From Volvox africanus (taxonomy: Eukaryota > Chlorophyta > Chlorophyceae > Chlamydomonadales > Volvocaceae): a stretch of 64,000 bases of DNA. The notes beneath the pieces are model-generated. The model was not told where the DNA came from. It saw only the letters and a list, made by a program, of their open reading frames with translations, and ran no database searches. This document shows, in pieces, positions 13,296 through 24,700 of this stretch. The stretch lies in contig BSDZ01000004.1 of the NCBI GenBank assembly GCA_030268105.1, positions 6,736,001-6,800,000 on the forward strand, in the 5' to 3' direction. The position numbers and the translations under genes are program-made. The stretch's first letter is position 1; every line of letters starts with the position of its first letter.

Positions 13296-13417
13296 GGCAC
13301 GTTCAGATTAATGGAGACCTGAAAATACTTCAACGTTCAGATTAATGGAGACCTGAAAATACTTCAACTAGTTTACGTTCAGATTAATGGAGACCTGAAA
13401 ATACTTCAACTAGTTTA
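13296..13417. repeat. Threefold 34-42-bp short repeat in unit 6
   Basis: Same triplication with the same internal truncation as in unit 5, so the two adjacent units share it by descent or gene conversion. Confidence 0.93.
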
Positions 13418-14242
13418 AGGTTGCTACGTATAAATACGTGATAATATAGTTTCGGCTGGTTAGGCGCGTCAGCGGAAATTACCGCCGCCAAGTTGCTTAC
13501 CCACCTCCTCGTACCACCTATCCCCAAGCAAGAGCGCACACGAGGGCCTTGCGTCCACAACCCAATCCTCTTGTACAACTTCCACGACAGCGTATCCTTC
13601 ATCCATCCAGTAAAATACCAATAAAGAGAAAACGACATATTGTACGGCCACACATATTGTACAGCCACGCAACAGCAACAATACTAATACAGCCGTACAT
13701 AACCGCTGACTTTTGGCGCCAACGTTTGACAGACACACAGTCTGGGTGACCAGAAGTGCGGCCAACACGTGGACGCAGAGGTACGGGCTGGACTTAATGA
13801 TCACCTTCCAAACATCTGTGTTTGTTCGATGCAGTAAGCATCATCATGGAATATGATACAAACGAACAGACAAATTATACGACGAGTTTCAGGTTCTTCA
13901 GTTGGTTTTAGTTGCAGTTTCAGTTGTATGACGAGCCACCAGCACGACCGTTTAACTTCCCTCTAGGGACGACAGCCCCATGTAAAGCAACTAAGTTAGT
14001 ACGACTCAAGTAGACATGTACTGCTCAGTGTTCTAAGTTCCCACGTCTTTATTATACGTGTTTGGTTTATCTCTTATCACCTCATGATCGCGATGTACGG
14101 TATACCCTCTCCCTTCACCCTCGTCGTCCCCACTCCAGCCCTAGTTGTAGCGCTCTTGCCCTCCTTCCCCGCCTGCAACATTAAAACATAATTTGCTTTC
14201 CCAAGTACCAGCCGCGATCTCAAACTACCACACCGTTTTTTC

Positions 14243-14488
14243 CTAACGATATAGACAACCCCTTTCTTGAGCGCCGCGGGAACGAAGAGCTTCCCGGATG
14301 ACACTCGCCAGCCGCACGATGCCCTCCTGGAACTCCCGGGGGGAGCAACCCGCCAACGACAGACGGAGGCAGCAGGGGCCGCGGGGACCGGTTCCAACAG
14401 ACTCTTGGCTTGTGCCTTCTTCCAGTTGCTGCCGCTGGTGCCGCTGCGGTGGTCTCAGTGTCGGTGCAGCGTCCCAGCCTAGGGTCGC
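14243..14488 (-). pseudogene. Orphan terminal exon of aminotransferase (unit 6)
   Basis: Open, with acceptor and stop; APTLRPP type although both neighbouring units are APTPRPP type. Confidence 0.85.
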
Positions 14489-14645
14489 CTGTGTGTGTCA
14501 GGCGAAGGGTTTATCCGCCGAAGAGTGAACAAACCCGTCTTTCGGAAGTGGGAAGTAAACCACCTCGTAAACAGAAACGGGGGCAGAAGCAGGGGCAGGG
14601 GCAGAGGGTGCAGTTGCAGTTGCAGTTGCAGGGGTTGCAAGGGCA

Positions 14646-14723
14646 GGGGCAGGGGCAGGGGCAGGGGCAGGGGCAGGGGCAGGGGCAGGGGCAGGGGCAG
14701 GGGCAGGGGCAGGGGCAGGGGCA
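14646..14723. repeat. (GGGGCA)13 minisatellite, unit 6
   Basis: Thirteen perfect hexamers. Confidence 0.97.
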
Positions 14724-15285
14724 GAGGTTGCAGTTGCAGGGGTTGCAGGGGCAGGGGCAGGAGTAGGGGCAGGGTTTTGTTAAATGAAACGAAAATGAAA
14801 TGGCTTCCCTTTAGAAGGTCTCTTCCGCCGCCAAATTGATTTAAGGATTTGAAGGGAAAATGCCTGTTTTGAATCCAATAAAGAAATATCCAATAAAGAC
14901 GAGAAAAATCACCACGATGTAACCCTTTGGTGACGATGTGTTGCCTGCCCCGAAATACCGGGGAAGAAAGGCACTGCTGCCAGGTAGTGGCCACGGGCAT
15001 GAAGACCAAAAATCAAACCCTCCCTATCCCCCAGCCCCCTTCGTTTAGGAGGCCGCCCATGCAAGCATGTGCTCAGCGTGCCTGCATGCCCCTCCATTTG
15101 CGGTGCACTTGTTCCTCACTGTTCCTTGCTATTCCTTCCTTGCTGTTCGGTTTGAGATTCGTTCCAGGGTCGCGCGGGTGGGGACTCATCGGATGGGGGG
15201 ACTCATCTTTGAACTGCTCGGCTGGTCTGGGTCACGTTGGGGGCCGTCCCAAAGATGCCCAACAAGACCACAGGGCTTTCATCTG

Positions 15286-15393
15286 CGCCGTCACGGGGAA
15301 TCGAACCCCGGCCTCCCGCGTGCAGACGGTCTCGGAGCGCCCGAGCTGCCTCCCATTGACAGGCGGGGATACTGACCACTATACGATGACGAC
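15286..15393 (-). tRNA. tRNA-Asp(GUC) with intron, array copy
   Basis: Unchanged copy with intact stems, anticodon and intron. Confidence 0.92.
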
Positions 15394-16753
15394 CCGCCGA
15401 TGGCGGGATGCACTCAGGACTTTAACATCCATCATACACACTCTGCAACGCTTCTGAGACACAGGATGAGCATCCGCTCTGCATTGGCAACCCTTGACCC
15501 GACCCTCGCGACCCGAAACACCACAGGTATGTGGCCGGCCGAACCAGGGGGACTGTGCGGGCCTGGGCCACTAACAAGCGACGGTGCAGACCAATCAAGG
15601 AATCGGGCAGCTGGGGGCGGGTATGGTCTCACCCGGGAGTTCGCAGGGGCACGCCCTCTGCACCTCAGCTGATGAGCTGGGCTGCACGCTTGTGTGCGCA
15701 GCCATTCCCCCTCACCCCCTGATGACGGCCATGCGTGCTGCTGCACCCCGGCTCTCCCACCAGGCTCACCAACAGCAGGGATGGCTTGCTTGGGGCTTTC
15801 ATGAGGTATATTTAGATATATATAAAAATGGGTTTGGGAAAAGAATATATGGCAAAGAAAACGGTGATTGTTAGGATAGTACGGCACGTTCAGATTAATG
15901 GAGACCTGAAAATACTTCAACTAGTTTAAGGTTGCTACGTATAAATACGTGATAATATAGTTTCGGCTGGTTAGGCGCGTCAGCGGAAATTACCGCCGCC
16001 AAGTTGCTTACCCACCTCCTCGTACCACCTATCCCCAAGCAAGAGCGCACACGAGGGCCTTGCGTCCACAACCCAATCCTCTTGTACAACTTCCACGACA
16101 GCGTATCCTTCATCCATCCAGTAAAATACCAATAAAGAGAAAACGACATATTGTACGGCCACACATATTGTACAGCCACGCAACAGCAACAATACTAATA
16201 CAGCCGTACATAACCGCTGACTTTTGGCGCCAACGTTTGACAGACACACAGTCTGGGTGACCAGAAGTGCGGCCAACACGTGGACGCAGAGGTACGGGCT
16301 GGACTTAATGATCACCTTCCAAACATCTGTGTTTGTTCGATGCAGTAAGCATCATCATGGAATATGATACAAACGAACAGACAAATTATACGACGAGTTT
16401 CAGGTTCTTCAGTTGGTTTTAGTTGCAGTTTCAGTTGTATGACGAGCCACCAGCACGACCGTTTAACTTCCCTCTAGGGACGACAGCCCCATGTAAAGCA
16501 ACTAAGTTAGTACGACTCAAGTAGACATGTACTGCTCAGTGTTCTAAGTTCCCACGTCTTTATTATACGTGTTTGGTTTATCTCTTATCACCTCATGATC
16601 GCGATGTACGGTATACCCTCTCCCTTCACCCTCGTCGTCCCCACTCCAGCCCTAGTTGTAGCGCTCTTGCCCTCCTTCCCCGCCTGCAACATTAAAACAT
16701 AATTTGCTTTCCCAAGTACCAGCCGCGATCTCAAACTACCACACCGTTTTTTC

Positions 16754-16999
16754 CTAACGATATAGACAACCCCTTTCTTGAGCGCCGCGGGAACGAAGAG
16801 CTTCCCGGATGACACTCGCCAGCCGCACGATGCCCTCCTGGAACTCCCGGGGGGAGCAACCCGCCAACGACAGACGGAGGCAGCAGGGGCCGCGGGGACC
16901 GGTTCCAACAGACTCTTGGCTTGTGCCTTCTTCCAGTTGCTGCCGCTGGTGCCGCTGCGGTGGTCTCGGTGTCGGTGCAGCGTCCCAGCCTAGGGTCGC
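16754..16999 (-). pseudogene. Orphan terminal exon of aminotransferase (unit 7)
   Basis: Open, with acceptor and stop; APTPRPP type. Private changes in the adjacent intron are at about 17032 (A for G) and 17110 (A for G). Confidence 0.85.
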
Positions 17000-17156
17000 C
17001 TGTGTGTGTCAGGCGAAGGGTTTATCCGCCAAAGAGTGAACAAACCCGTCTTTCGGAAGTGGGAAGTAAACAACCTCGTAAACAGAAACGGGGGCAGAAG
17101 CAGGGGCAGAGGCAGAGGGTGCAGTTGCAGTTGCAGTTGCAGGGGTTGCAAGGGCA

Positions 17157-17228
17157 GGGGCAGGGGCAGGGGCAGGGGCAGGGGCAGGGGCAGGGGCAGG
17201 GGCAGGGGCAGGGGCAGGGGCAGGGGCA
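17157..17228. repeat. (GGGGCA)12 minisatellite, unit 7
   Basis: Twelve perfect hexamers, the shortest tract in units 1-8. Confidence 0.97.
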
Positions 17229-17790
17229 GAGGTTGCAGTTGCAGGGGTTGCAGGGGCAGGGGCAGGAGTAGGGGCAGGGTTTTGTTAAATGAAACGAAAA
17301 TGAAATGGCTTCCCTTTAGAAGGTCTCTTCCGCCGCCAAATTGATTTAAGGATTTGAAGGGAAAATGCCTGTTTTGAATCCAATAAAGAAATATCCAATA
17401 AAGACGAGAAAAATCACCACGATGTAACCCTTTGGTGACGATGTGTTGCCTGCCCCGAAATACCGGGGAAGAAAGGCACTGCTGCCAGGTAGTGGCCACG
17501 GGCATGAAGACCAAAAATCAAACCCTCCCTATCCCCCAGCCCCCTTCGTTTAGGAGGCCGCCCATGCAAGCATGTGCTCAGCGTGCCTGCATGCCCCTCC
17601 ATTTGCGGTGCACTTGTTCCTCACTGTTCCTTGCTATTCCTTCCTTGCTGTTCGGTTTGAGATTCGTTCCAGGGTCGCGCGGGTGGGGACTCATCGGATG
17701 GGGGGACTCATCTTTGAACTGCTCGGCTGGTCTGGGTCACGTTGGGGGCCGTCCCAAAGATGCCCAACAAGACCACAGGGCTTTCATCTG

Positions 17791-17898
17791 CGCCGTCACG
17801 GGGAATCGAACCCCGGCCTCCCGCGTGCAGACGGTCTCGGAGCGCCCGAGCTGCCTCCCATTGACAGGCGGGGATACTGACCACTATACGATGACGAC
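17791..17898 (-). tRNA. tRNA-Asp(GUC) with intron, array copy
   Basis: Unchanged copy; the unit to its left has the shortest hexamer tract among units 1-8 (12 repeats). Confidence 0.92.
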
Positions 17899-19258
17899 CC
17901 GCCGATGGCGGGATGCACTCAGGACTTTAACATCCATCATACACACTCTGCAACGCTTCTGAGACACAGGATGAGCATCCGCTCTGCATTGGCAACCCTT
18001 GACCCGACCCTCGCGACCCGAAACACCACAGGTATGTGGCCGGCCGAACCAGGGGGACTGTGCGGGCCTGGGCCACTAACAAGCGACGGTGCAGACCAAT
18101 CAAGGAATCGGGCAGCTGGGGGCGGGTATGGTCTCACCCGGGAGTTCGCAGGGGCACGCCCTCTGCACCTCAGCTGATGAGCTGGGCTGCACGCTTGTGT
18201 GCGCAGCCATTCCCCCTCACCCCCTGATGACGGCCATGCGTGCTGCTGCACCCCGGCTCTCCCACCAGGCTCACCAACAGCAGGGATGGCTTGCTTGGGG
18301 CTTTCATGAGGTATATTTAGATATATATAAAAATGGGTTTGGGAAAAGAATATATGGCAAAGAAAACGGTGATTGTTAGGATAGTACGGCACGTTCAGAT
18401 TAATGGAGACCTGAAAATACTTCAACTAGTTTAAGGTTGCTACGTATAAATACGTGATAATATAGTTTCGGCTGGTTAGGCGCGTCAGCGGAAATTACCG
18501 CCGCCAAGTTGCTTACCCACCTCCTCGTACCACCTATCCCCAAGCAAGAGCGCACACGAGGGCCTTGCGTCCACAACCCAATCCTCTTGTACAACTTCCA
18601 CGACAGCGTATCCTTCATCCATCCAGTAAAATACCAATAAAGAGAAAACGACATATTGTACGGCCACACATATTGTACAGCCACGCAACAGCAACAATAC
18701 TAATACAGCCGTACATAACCGCTGACTTTTGGCGCCAACGTTTGACAGACACACAGTCTGGGTGACCAGAAGTGCGGCCAACACGTGGACGCAGAGGTAC
18801 GGGCTGGACTTAATGATCACCTTCCAAACATCTGTGTTTGTTCGATGCAGTAAGCATCATCATGGAATATGATACAAACGAACAGACAAATTATACGACG
18901 AGTTTCAGGTTCTTCAGTTGGTTTTAGTTGCAGTTTCAGTTGTATGACGAGCCACCAGCACGACCGTTTAACTTCCCTCTAGGGACGACAGCCCCATGTA
19001 AAGCAACTAAGTTAGTACGACTCAAGTAGACATGTACTGCTCAGTGTTCTAAGTTCCCACGTCTTTATTATACGTGTTTGGTTTATCTCTTATCACCTCA
19101 TGATCGCGATGTACGGTATACCCTCTCCCTTCACCCTCGTCGTCCCCACTCCAGCCCTAGTTGTAGCGCTCTTGCCCTCCTTCCCCGCCTGCAACATTAA
19201 AACATAATTTGCTTTCCCAAGTACCAGCCGCGATCTCAAACTACCACACCGTTTTTTC

Positions 19259-19504
19259 CTAACGATATAGACAACCCCTTTCTTGAGCGCCGCGGGAACG
19301 AAGAGCTTCCCGGATGACACTCGCCAGCCGCACGATGCCCTCCTGGAACTCCCGGGGGGAGCAACCCGCCAACGACAGACGGAGGCAGCAGGGGCCGCGG
19401 GGACCGGTTCCAACAGACTCTTGGCTTGTGCCTTCTTCCAGTTGCTGCCGCTGGTGCCGCTGCGGTGGTCTCAGTGTCGGTGCAGCGTCCCAGCCTAGGG
19501 TCGC
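19259..19504 (-). pseudogene. Orphan terminal exon of aminotransferase (unit 8)
   Basis: Open, with acceptor and stop; APTLRPP type. It is the nearest alternative last exon downstream of the real one, about 2.5 kb away. Confidence 0.85.
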
Positions 19505-19661
19505 CTGTGTGTGTCAGGCGAAGGGTTTATCCGCCGAAGAGTGAACAAACCCGTCTTTCGGAAGTGGGAAGTAAACCACCTCGTAAACAGAAACGGGGGC
19601 AGAAGCAGGGGCAGGGGCAGAGGGTGCAGTTGCAGTTGCAGTTGCAGGGGTTGCAAGGGCA

Positions 19662-19739
19662 GGGGCAGGGGCAGGGGCAGGGGCAGGGGCAGGGGCAGGG
19701 GCAGGGGCAGGGGCAGGGGCAGGGGCAGGGGCAGGGGCA
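19662..19739. repeat. (GGGGCA)13 minisatellite, unit 8
   Basis: Thirteen perfect hexamers. Confidence 0.97.
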
Positions 19740-20301
19740 GAGGTTGCAGTTGCAGGGGTTGCAGGGGCAGGGGCAGGAGTAGGGGCAGGGTTTTGTTAAA
19801 TGAAACGAAAATGAAATGGCTTCCCTTTAGAAGGTCTCTTCCGCCGCCAAATTGATTTAAGGATTTGAAGGGAAAATGCCTGTTTTGAATCCAATAAAGA
19901 AATATCCAATAAAGACGAGAAAAATCACCACGATGTAACCCTTTGGTGACGATGTGTTGCCTGCCCCGAAATACCGGGGAAGAAAGGCACTGCTGCCAGG
20001 TAGTGGCCACGGGCATGAAGACCAAAAATCAAACCCTCCCTATCCCCCAGCCCCCTTCGTTTAGGAGGCCGCCCATGCAAGCATGTGCTCAGCGTGCCTG
20101 CATGCCCCTCCATTTGCGGTGCACTTGTTCCTCACTGTTCCTTGCTATTCCTTCCTTGCTGTTCGGTTTGAGATTCGTTCCAGGGTCGCGCGGGTGGGGA
20201 CTCATCGGATGGGGGGACTCATCTTTGAACTGCTCGGCTGGTCTGGGTCACGTTGGGGGCCGTCCCAAAGATGCCCAACAAGACCACAGGGCTTTCATCT
20301 G

Positions 20302-20409
20302 CGCCGTCACGGGGAATCGAACCCCGGCCTCCCGCGTGCAGACGGTCTCGGAGCGCCCGAGCTGCCTCCCATTGACAGGCGGGGATACTGACCACTATAC
20401 GATGACGAC
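20302..20409 (-). tRNA. tRNA-Asp(GUC) with intron, array copy nearest the intact aminotransferase
   Basis: Last complete copy. It lies about 1.36 kb downstream of the aminotransferase stop codon, so it probably marks the ancestral gene order: aminotransferase 3' end followed by tRNA-Asp on the same strand. Confidence 0.92.
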
Positions 20410-21769
20410 CCGCCGATGGCGGGATGCACTCAGGACTTTAACATCCATCATACACACTCTGCAACGCTTCTGAGACACAGGATGAGCATCCGCTCTGCAT
20501 TGGCAACCCTTGACCCGACCCTCGCGACCCGAAACACCACAGGTATGTGGCCGGCCGAACCAGGGGGACTGTGCGGGCCTGGGCCACTAACAAGCGACGG
20601 TGCAGACCAATCAAGGAATCGGGCAGCTGGGGGCGGGTATGGTCTCACCCGGGAGTTCGCAGGGGCACGCCCTCTGCACCTCAGCTGATGAGCTGGGCTG
20701 CACGCTTGTGTGCGCAGCCATTCCCCCTCACCCCCTGATGACGGCCATGCGTGCTGCTGCACCCCGGCTCTCCCACCAGGCTCACCAACAGCAGGGATGG
20801 CTTGCTTGGGGCTTTCATGAGGTATATTTAGATATATATAAAAATGGGTTTGGGAAAAGAATATATGGCAAAGAAAACGGTGATTGTTAGGATAGTACGG
20901 CACGTTCAGATTAATGGAGACCTGAAAATACTTCAACTAGTTTAAGGTTGCTACGTATAAATACGTGATAATATAGTTTCGGCTGGTTAGGCGCGTCAGC
21001 GGAAATTACCGCCGCCAAGTTGCTTACCCACCTCCTCGTACCACCTATCCCCAAGCAAGAGCGCACACGAGGGCCTTGCGTCCACAACCCAATCCTCTTG
21101 TACAACTTCCACGACAGCGTATCCTTCATCCATCCAGTAAAATACCAATAAAGAGAAAACGACATATTGTACGGCCACACATATTGTACAGCCACGCAAC
21201 AGCAACAATACTAATACAGCCGTACATAACCGCTGACTTTTGGCGCCAACGTTTGACAGACACACAGTCTGGGTGACCAGAAGTGCGGCCAACACGTGGA
21301 CGCAGAGGTACGGGCTGGACTTAATGATCACCTTCCAAACATCTGTGTTTGTTCGATGCAGTAAGCATCATCATGGAATATGATACAAACGAACAGACAA
21401 ATTATACGACGAGTTTCAGGTTCTTCAGTTGGTTTTAGTTGCAGTTTCAGTTGTATGACGAGCCACCAGCACGACCGTTTAACTTCCCTCTAGGGACGAC
21501 AGCCCCATGTAAAGCAACTAAGTTAGTACGACTCAAGTAGACATGTACTGCTCAGTGTTCTAAGTTCCCACGTCTTTATTATACGTGTTTGGTTTATCTC
21601 TTATCACCTCATGATCGCGATGTACGGTATACCCTCTCCCTTCACCCTCGTCGTCCCCACTCCAGCCCTAGTTGTAGCGCTCTTGCCCTCCTTCCCCGCC
21701 TGCAACATTAAAACATAATTTGCTTTCCCAAGTACCAGCCGCGATCTCAAACTACCACACCGTTTTTTC

Positions 21770-24700
21770 CTAACGATATAGACAACCCCTTTCTTGAGCG
21801 CCGCGGGAACGAAGAGCTTCCCGGATGACACTCGCCAGCCGCACGATGCCCTCCTGGAACTCCCGGGGGGAGCAACCCGCCAACGACAGACGGAGGCAGC
21901 AGGGGCCGCGGGGACCGGTTCCAACAGACTCTTGGCTTGTGCCTTCTTCCAGTTGCTGCTGCTGGTGCCGCTGCGGTGGTCTCGGTGTCGGTGCAGCGTC
22001 CCAGCCTAGGGTCGCCTGTGTGTGTCAGGCGAAGGGTTTATCCGCCGAAGAGTGAACAAACCCGTCTTTCGGAAGTGGGAAGTAAACAACCTCGTAAACA
22101 GAAACGGGGGCAGGGGCAGGGGCAGGGGCAGGGGCAGGGGCCTTAAACCCCAGGAAGGGGAAGTTCGCCTTCTTTTCTGTCTGCGGACCTGCAAGCCCCT
22201 GGTGGCGAACATGCTCCCCGGCACCACAACGACTTTGGCAGCCACCAGGTCGTCCAGCAGCGTCCCTTCGTCTAGATCACCTGCATGTGGGTGGGTGGGG
22301 GGGGGGAGGGGGCGGGGGGCGTTCACGGCTGATCACCCATATTGATTAACCAACAATTCCCACCACCACCATCAAAACCGACTGCAAAATGCGGACCCAA
22401 AAATTAATGAAGGTCAATCCAGAACCGAAGTATTTGGATTCGAATCCAAGGGCGTCTAGATCCAAAGCAGAGGTAGCTGGATGCAATAGATATAGCATAT
22501 TTGAATCCAAATCCAAGGCGCGAGCCCACCTCGGATCTGGATCCACATGAACATGCCCGCCTGCGGCGCCTGCCACTCGGCTAGATCACCTAGGTGCGCC
22601 GAGACCGCCGCGTGCGCCAGGGCAGCTCGGGACGCGTACAGTGCCTGTGAGAGAAGACACACATGCACAGAATGTACGGCAGAAAAATACGGCTGACCCC
22701 GTCTCCAATTGTTAACGCTCCGCTTATCCCTTACCTTGCAGCGGACGCCGTAAATAGCGCTCATTGACCCGTGGGTCCTTTACTTGATGTTTTCTTGTTT
22801 CCCCCCCCCCTCTTTACGAAGGCAGGGGGGAGTACGCAGAAAACAACGCTACGTGGCACCGGAGAACATAATTTATATGCTTAAGTACGGCATGTCTCGT
22901 ATCGTACCTGCAGCTTCCGTACATATGTCTTGAAGCCATCCATGCCCCATTGCTGCAACAACTTCGCCACGAGCACCTACAACGAACCGGAAAGAAATCT
23001 TATACGCGAATTCATAAGTATATATATATATATGTATATGTATACTTAATGTATATTATACGTATCAAATGAATGTTTCGGCCATGCGGATTTCCTCGAT
23101 AAGCTCTGAGTCTCCCTATCCCCACTTTGCCCCGCCGTACATATCAGCTACTTGGTGGTGAGGAGCTTTTATCCCCCCCGGGACAATGGCTCATCATGCC
23201 CCCCGACACAGCTGCATACACATACACACACGCACACACCTGTGTGACGCTGCATGGTCCCACAGTGCTCGCCTGCACCCAGTTGGCCAGCTTAGCCACC
23301 AGCGGTCCGGGGGCGGTGATCCAGCCAAGTCGGTAGCCGGGGCCCTAAAGCGCGGAAGGGGGGAGGGGCAGTCGCCGCCAGTATGCCAGTGCACCACCGC
23401 GCCAACGAATAGACGGGCAGACGGACAGGTAACCGGCACGCAGCAGCTGTAGCAACAAACGTTAGAGGCTTCCGTTCCCTCCGAGCCCCGGCTGTCGAAA
23501 ATCGTCCAAATCCCCAGCCTCCTCCCCCCCCATGAGGGCTGCTGCAGCCTGCTGTGTGGGAGTTGCATCCGTTGCTTAACCCCCATCCCCCACCCCACCC
23601 CACCCCTCACCAGAAGTTTGGAGAACGTGTCCACTCGGATGACCCGACCGCGGGTGTCCAGGTGGAGGAGGGAGGCGGGCAGTCCCTCCAAACCCGGCAC
23701 TCGGACCCCCCCTCGCGCCGGGGCAATGGAGTTGTCCCGCCCCTCCCACTCCCCCTTCTCTGCTCCCGCCTCTGCCTCGCCTCTTTCCATGTCCCCTGTG
23801 TCCCCCCCCGATTCTCCTCGGTACGGGTAGTACAGCCAGTAGTACGCATCGTCCTCCAAAATCAACAAGTCATGCGCCTCACAGACCTGTCGCCGACCCG
23901 CAGTGGACAGGGAGGGAATCGACAGCTGAGGAGCTGAGGATGTCCATAATCGGGACCTCATTGTGTTTCAAATGTCCGTTCTTGAGAATGGTTATAGCAG
24001 ATCATTTTAATAAATATGTTCGCAATGCGGAACTTCCTCCCCGTCCTCCTCTCCCGGTGCAGGACGTAACCACCCAAACTTACCACCCTAACCATCTCCA
24101 CGTCATTGACATCATAACCGCTTTCGTACCTCCAACACCCGCCGCTTCCGTTGTTCGCCCATAACTGTCCCCGTTGGGTTGTGACCCGTGGGGATAGTGT
24201 ACAGCAGCCTCGGCCGACGACACGCGCTCTGCCCCGCCATCGCCTCGGCAGTAGCAAGCTGCAGCTGCGTGTCCAGGTCCTCAGGATCCAATCCCTCGCG
24301 GTCTCCCCGTACAGGCAGCAGCCGCAACCCCCGGGGTAAGAAAACACACTCCAGGGCGTGTGTGTATGTGTATTCGTCCTGCAGGTACGACGGCGGCAGG
24401 GGGCGGCAGGGGGAGTCAGATCAAACCCAGTCATAGCAGCAGTACGTCACTAGCAAAGGAAAGCAAAGACCTAATCGTCATGAGTGCCTTGAGGTTCATG
24501 AGGGACGGTAAAAAAGTGAGTGCGGGCTCTATTGCGGCAGCGGGGGGAGATCGAGTGGGTGTGGGTTTTTGATTTCAACAACAGACCCATCAGACACAGA
24601 AGTTGTCTGCGGGAATATTCCCCTCCATGAAGTACTTAATTAGGCTGCTGACGTTACGGCCCTAGCCGGGTGCTGGCTGAGCTTTTTGCTCGGGGAAAAG

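Larger units (their letters stand above)
1..22140 (-). repeat. Tandem array of nine ~2.5-kb units carrying tRNA-Asp and an aminotransferase terminal exon
   Basis: Nine head-to-tail copies, the first cut by the window edge and the ninth ending inside the GGGGCA tract near 22107-22140. Spacing between the same point in successive units is 2511, 2576, 2577, 2511, 2611, 2587, 2505 and 2511 bp. These lengths are explained by the number of GGGGCA hexamers (13, 24, 24, 13, 17, 13, 12, 13), a 76-bp insertion of extra short repeats in units 5 and 6, and a 1-bp deletion in unit 2. Otherwise the units differ by only a few substitutions. In minus-strand order a unit reads: hexamer tract, terminal exon of the aminotransferase, about 1.35 kb without a recognised gene, tRNA-Asp, about 0.5 kb, next hexamer tract. 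The unit ends lie in or near the hexamer tract, which suggests amplification by unequal exchange between G-rich tracts (inference). Confidence 0.95.

Noticed and set aside
1..22140. CRISPR-like or rDNA array
   Set aside because: Units are 2.5 kb without spacers, and no rRNA-like or 5S sequence was found; the genome is eukaryotic.
22138..22250. Alternative reading of aminotransferase exon 9 through the hexamer tract
   Set aside because: It needs a frameshift and yields an Ala-Pro run; splicing to 22015 restores the conserved C-terminal motif in phase.
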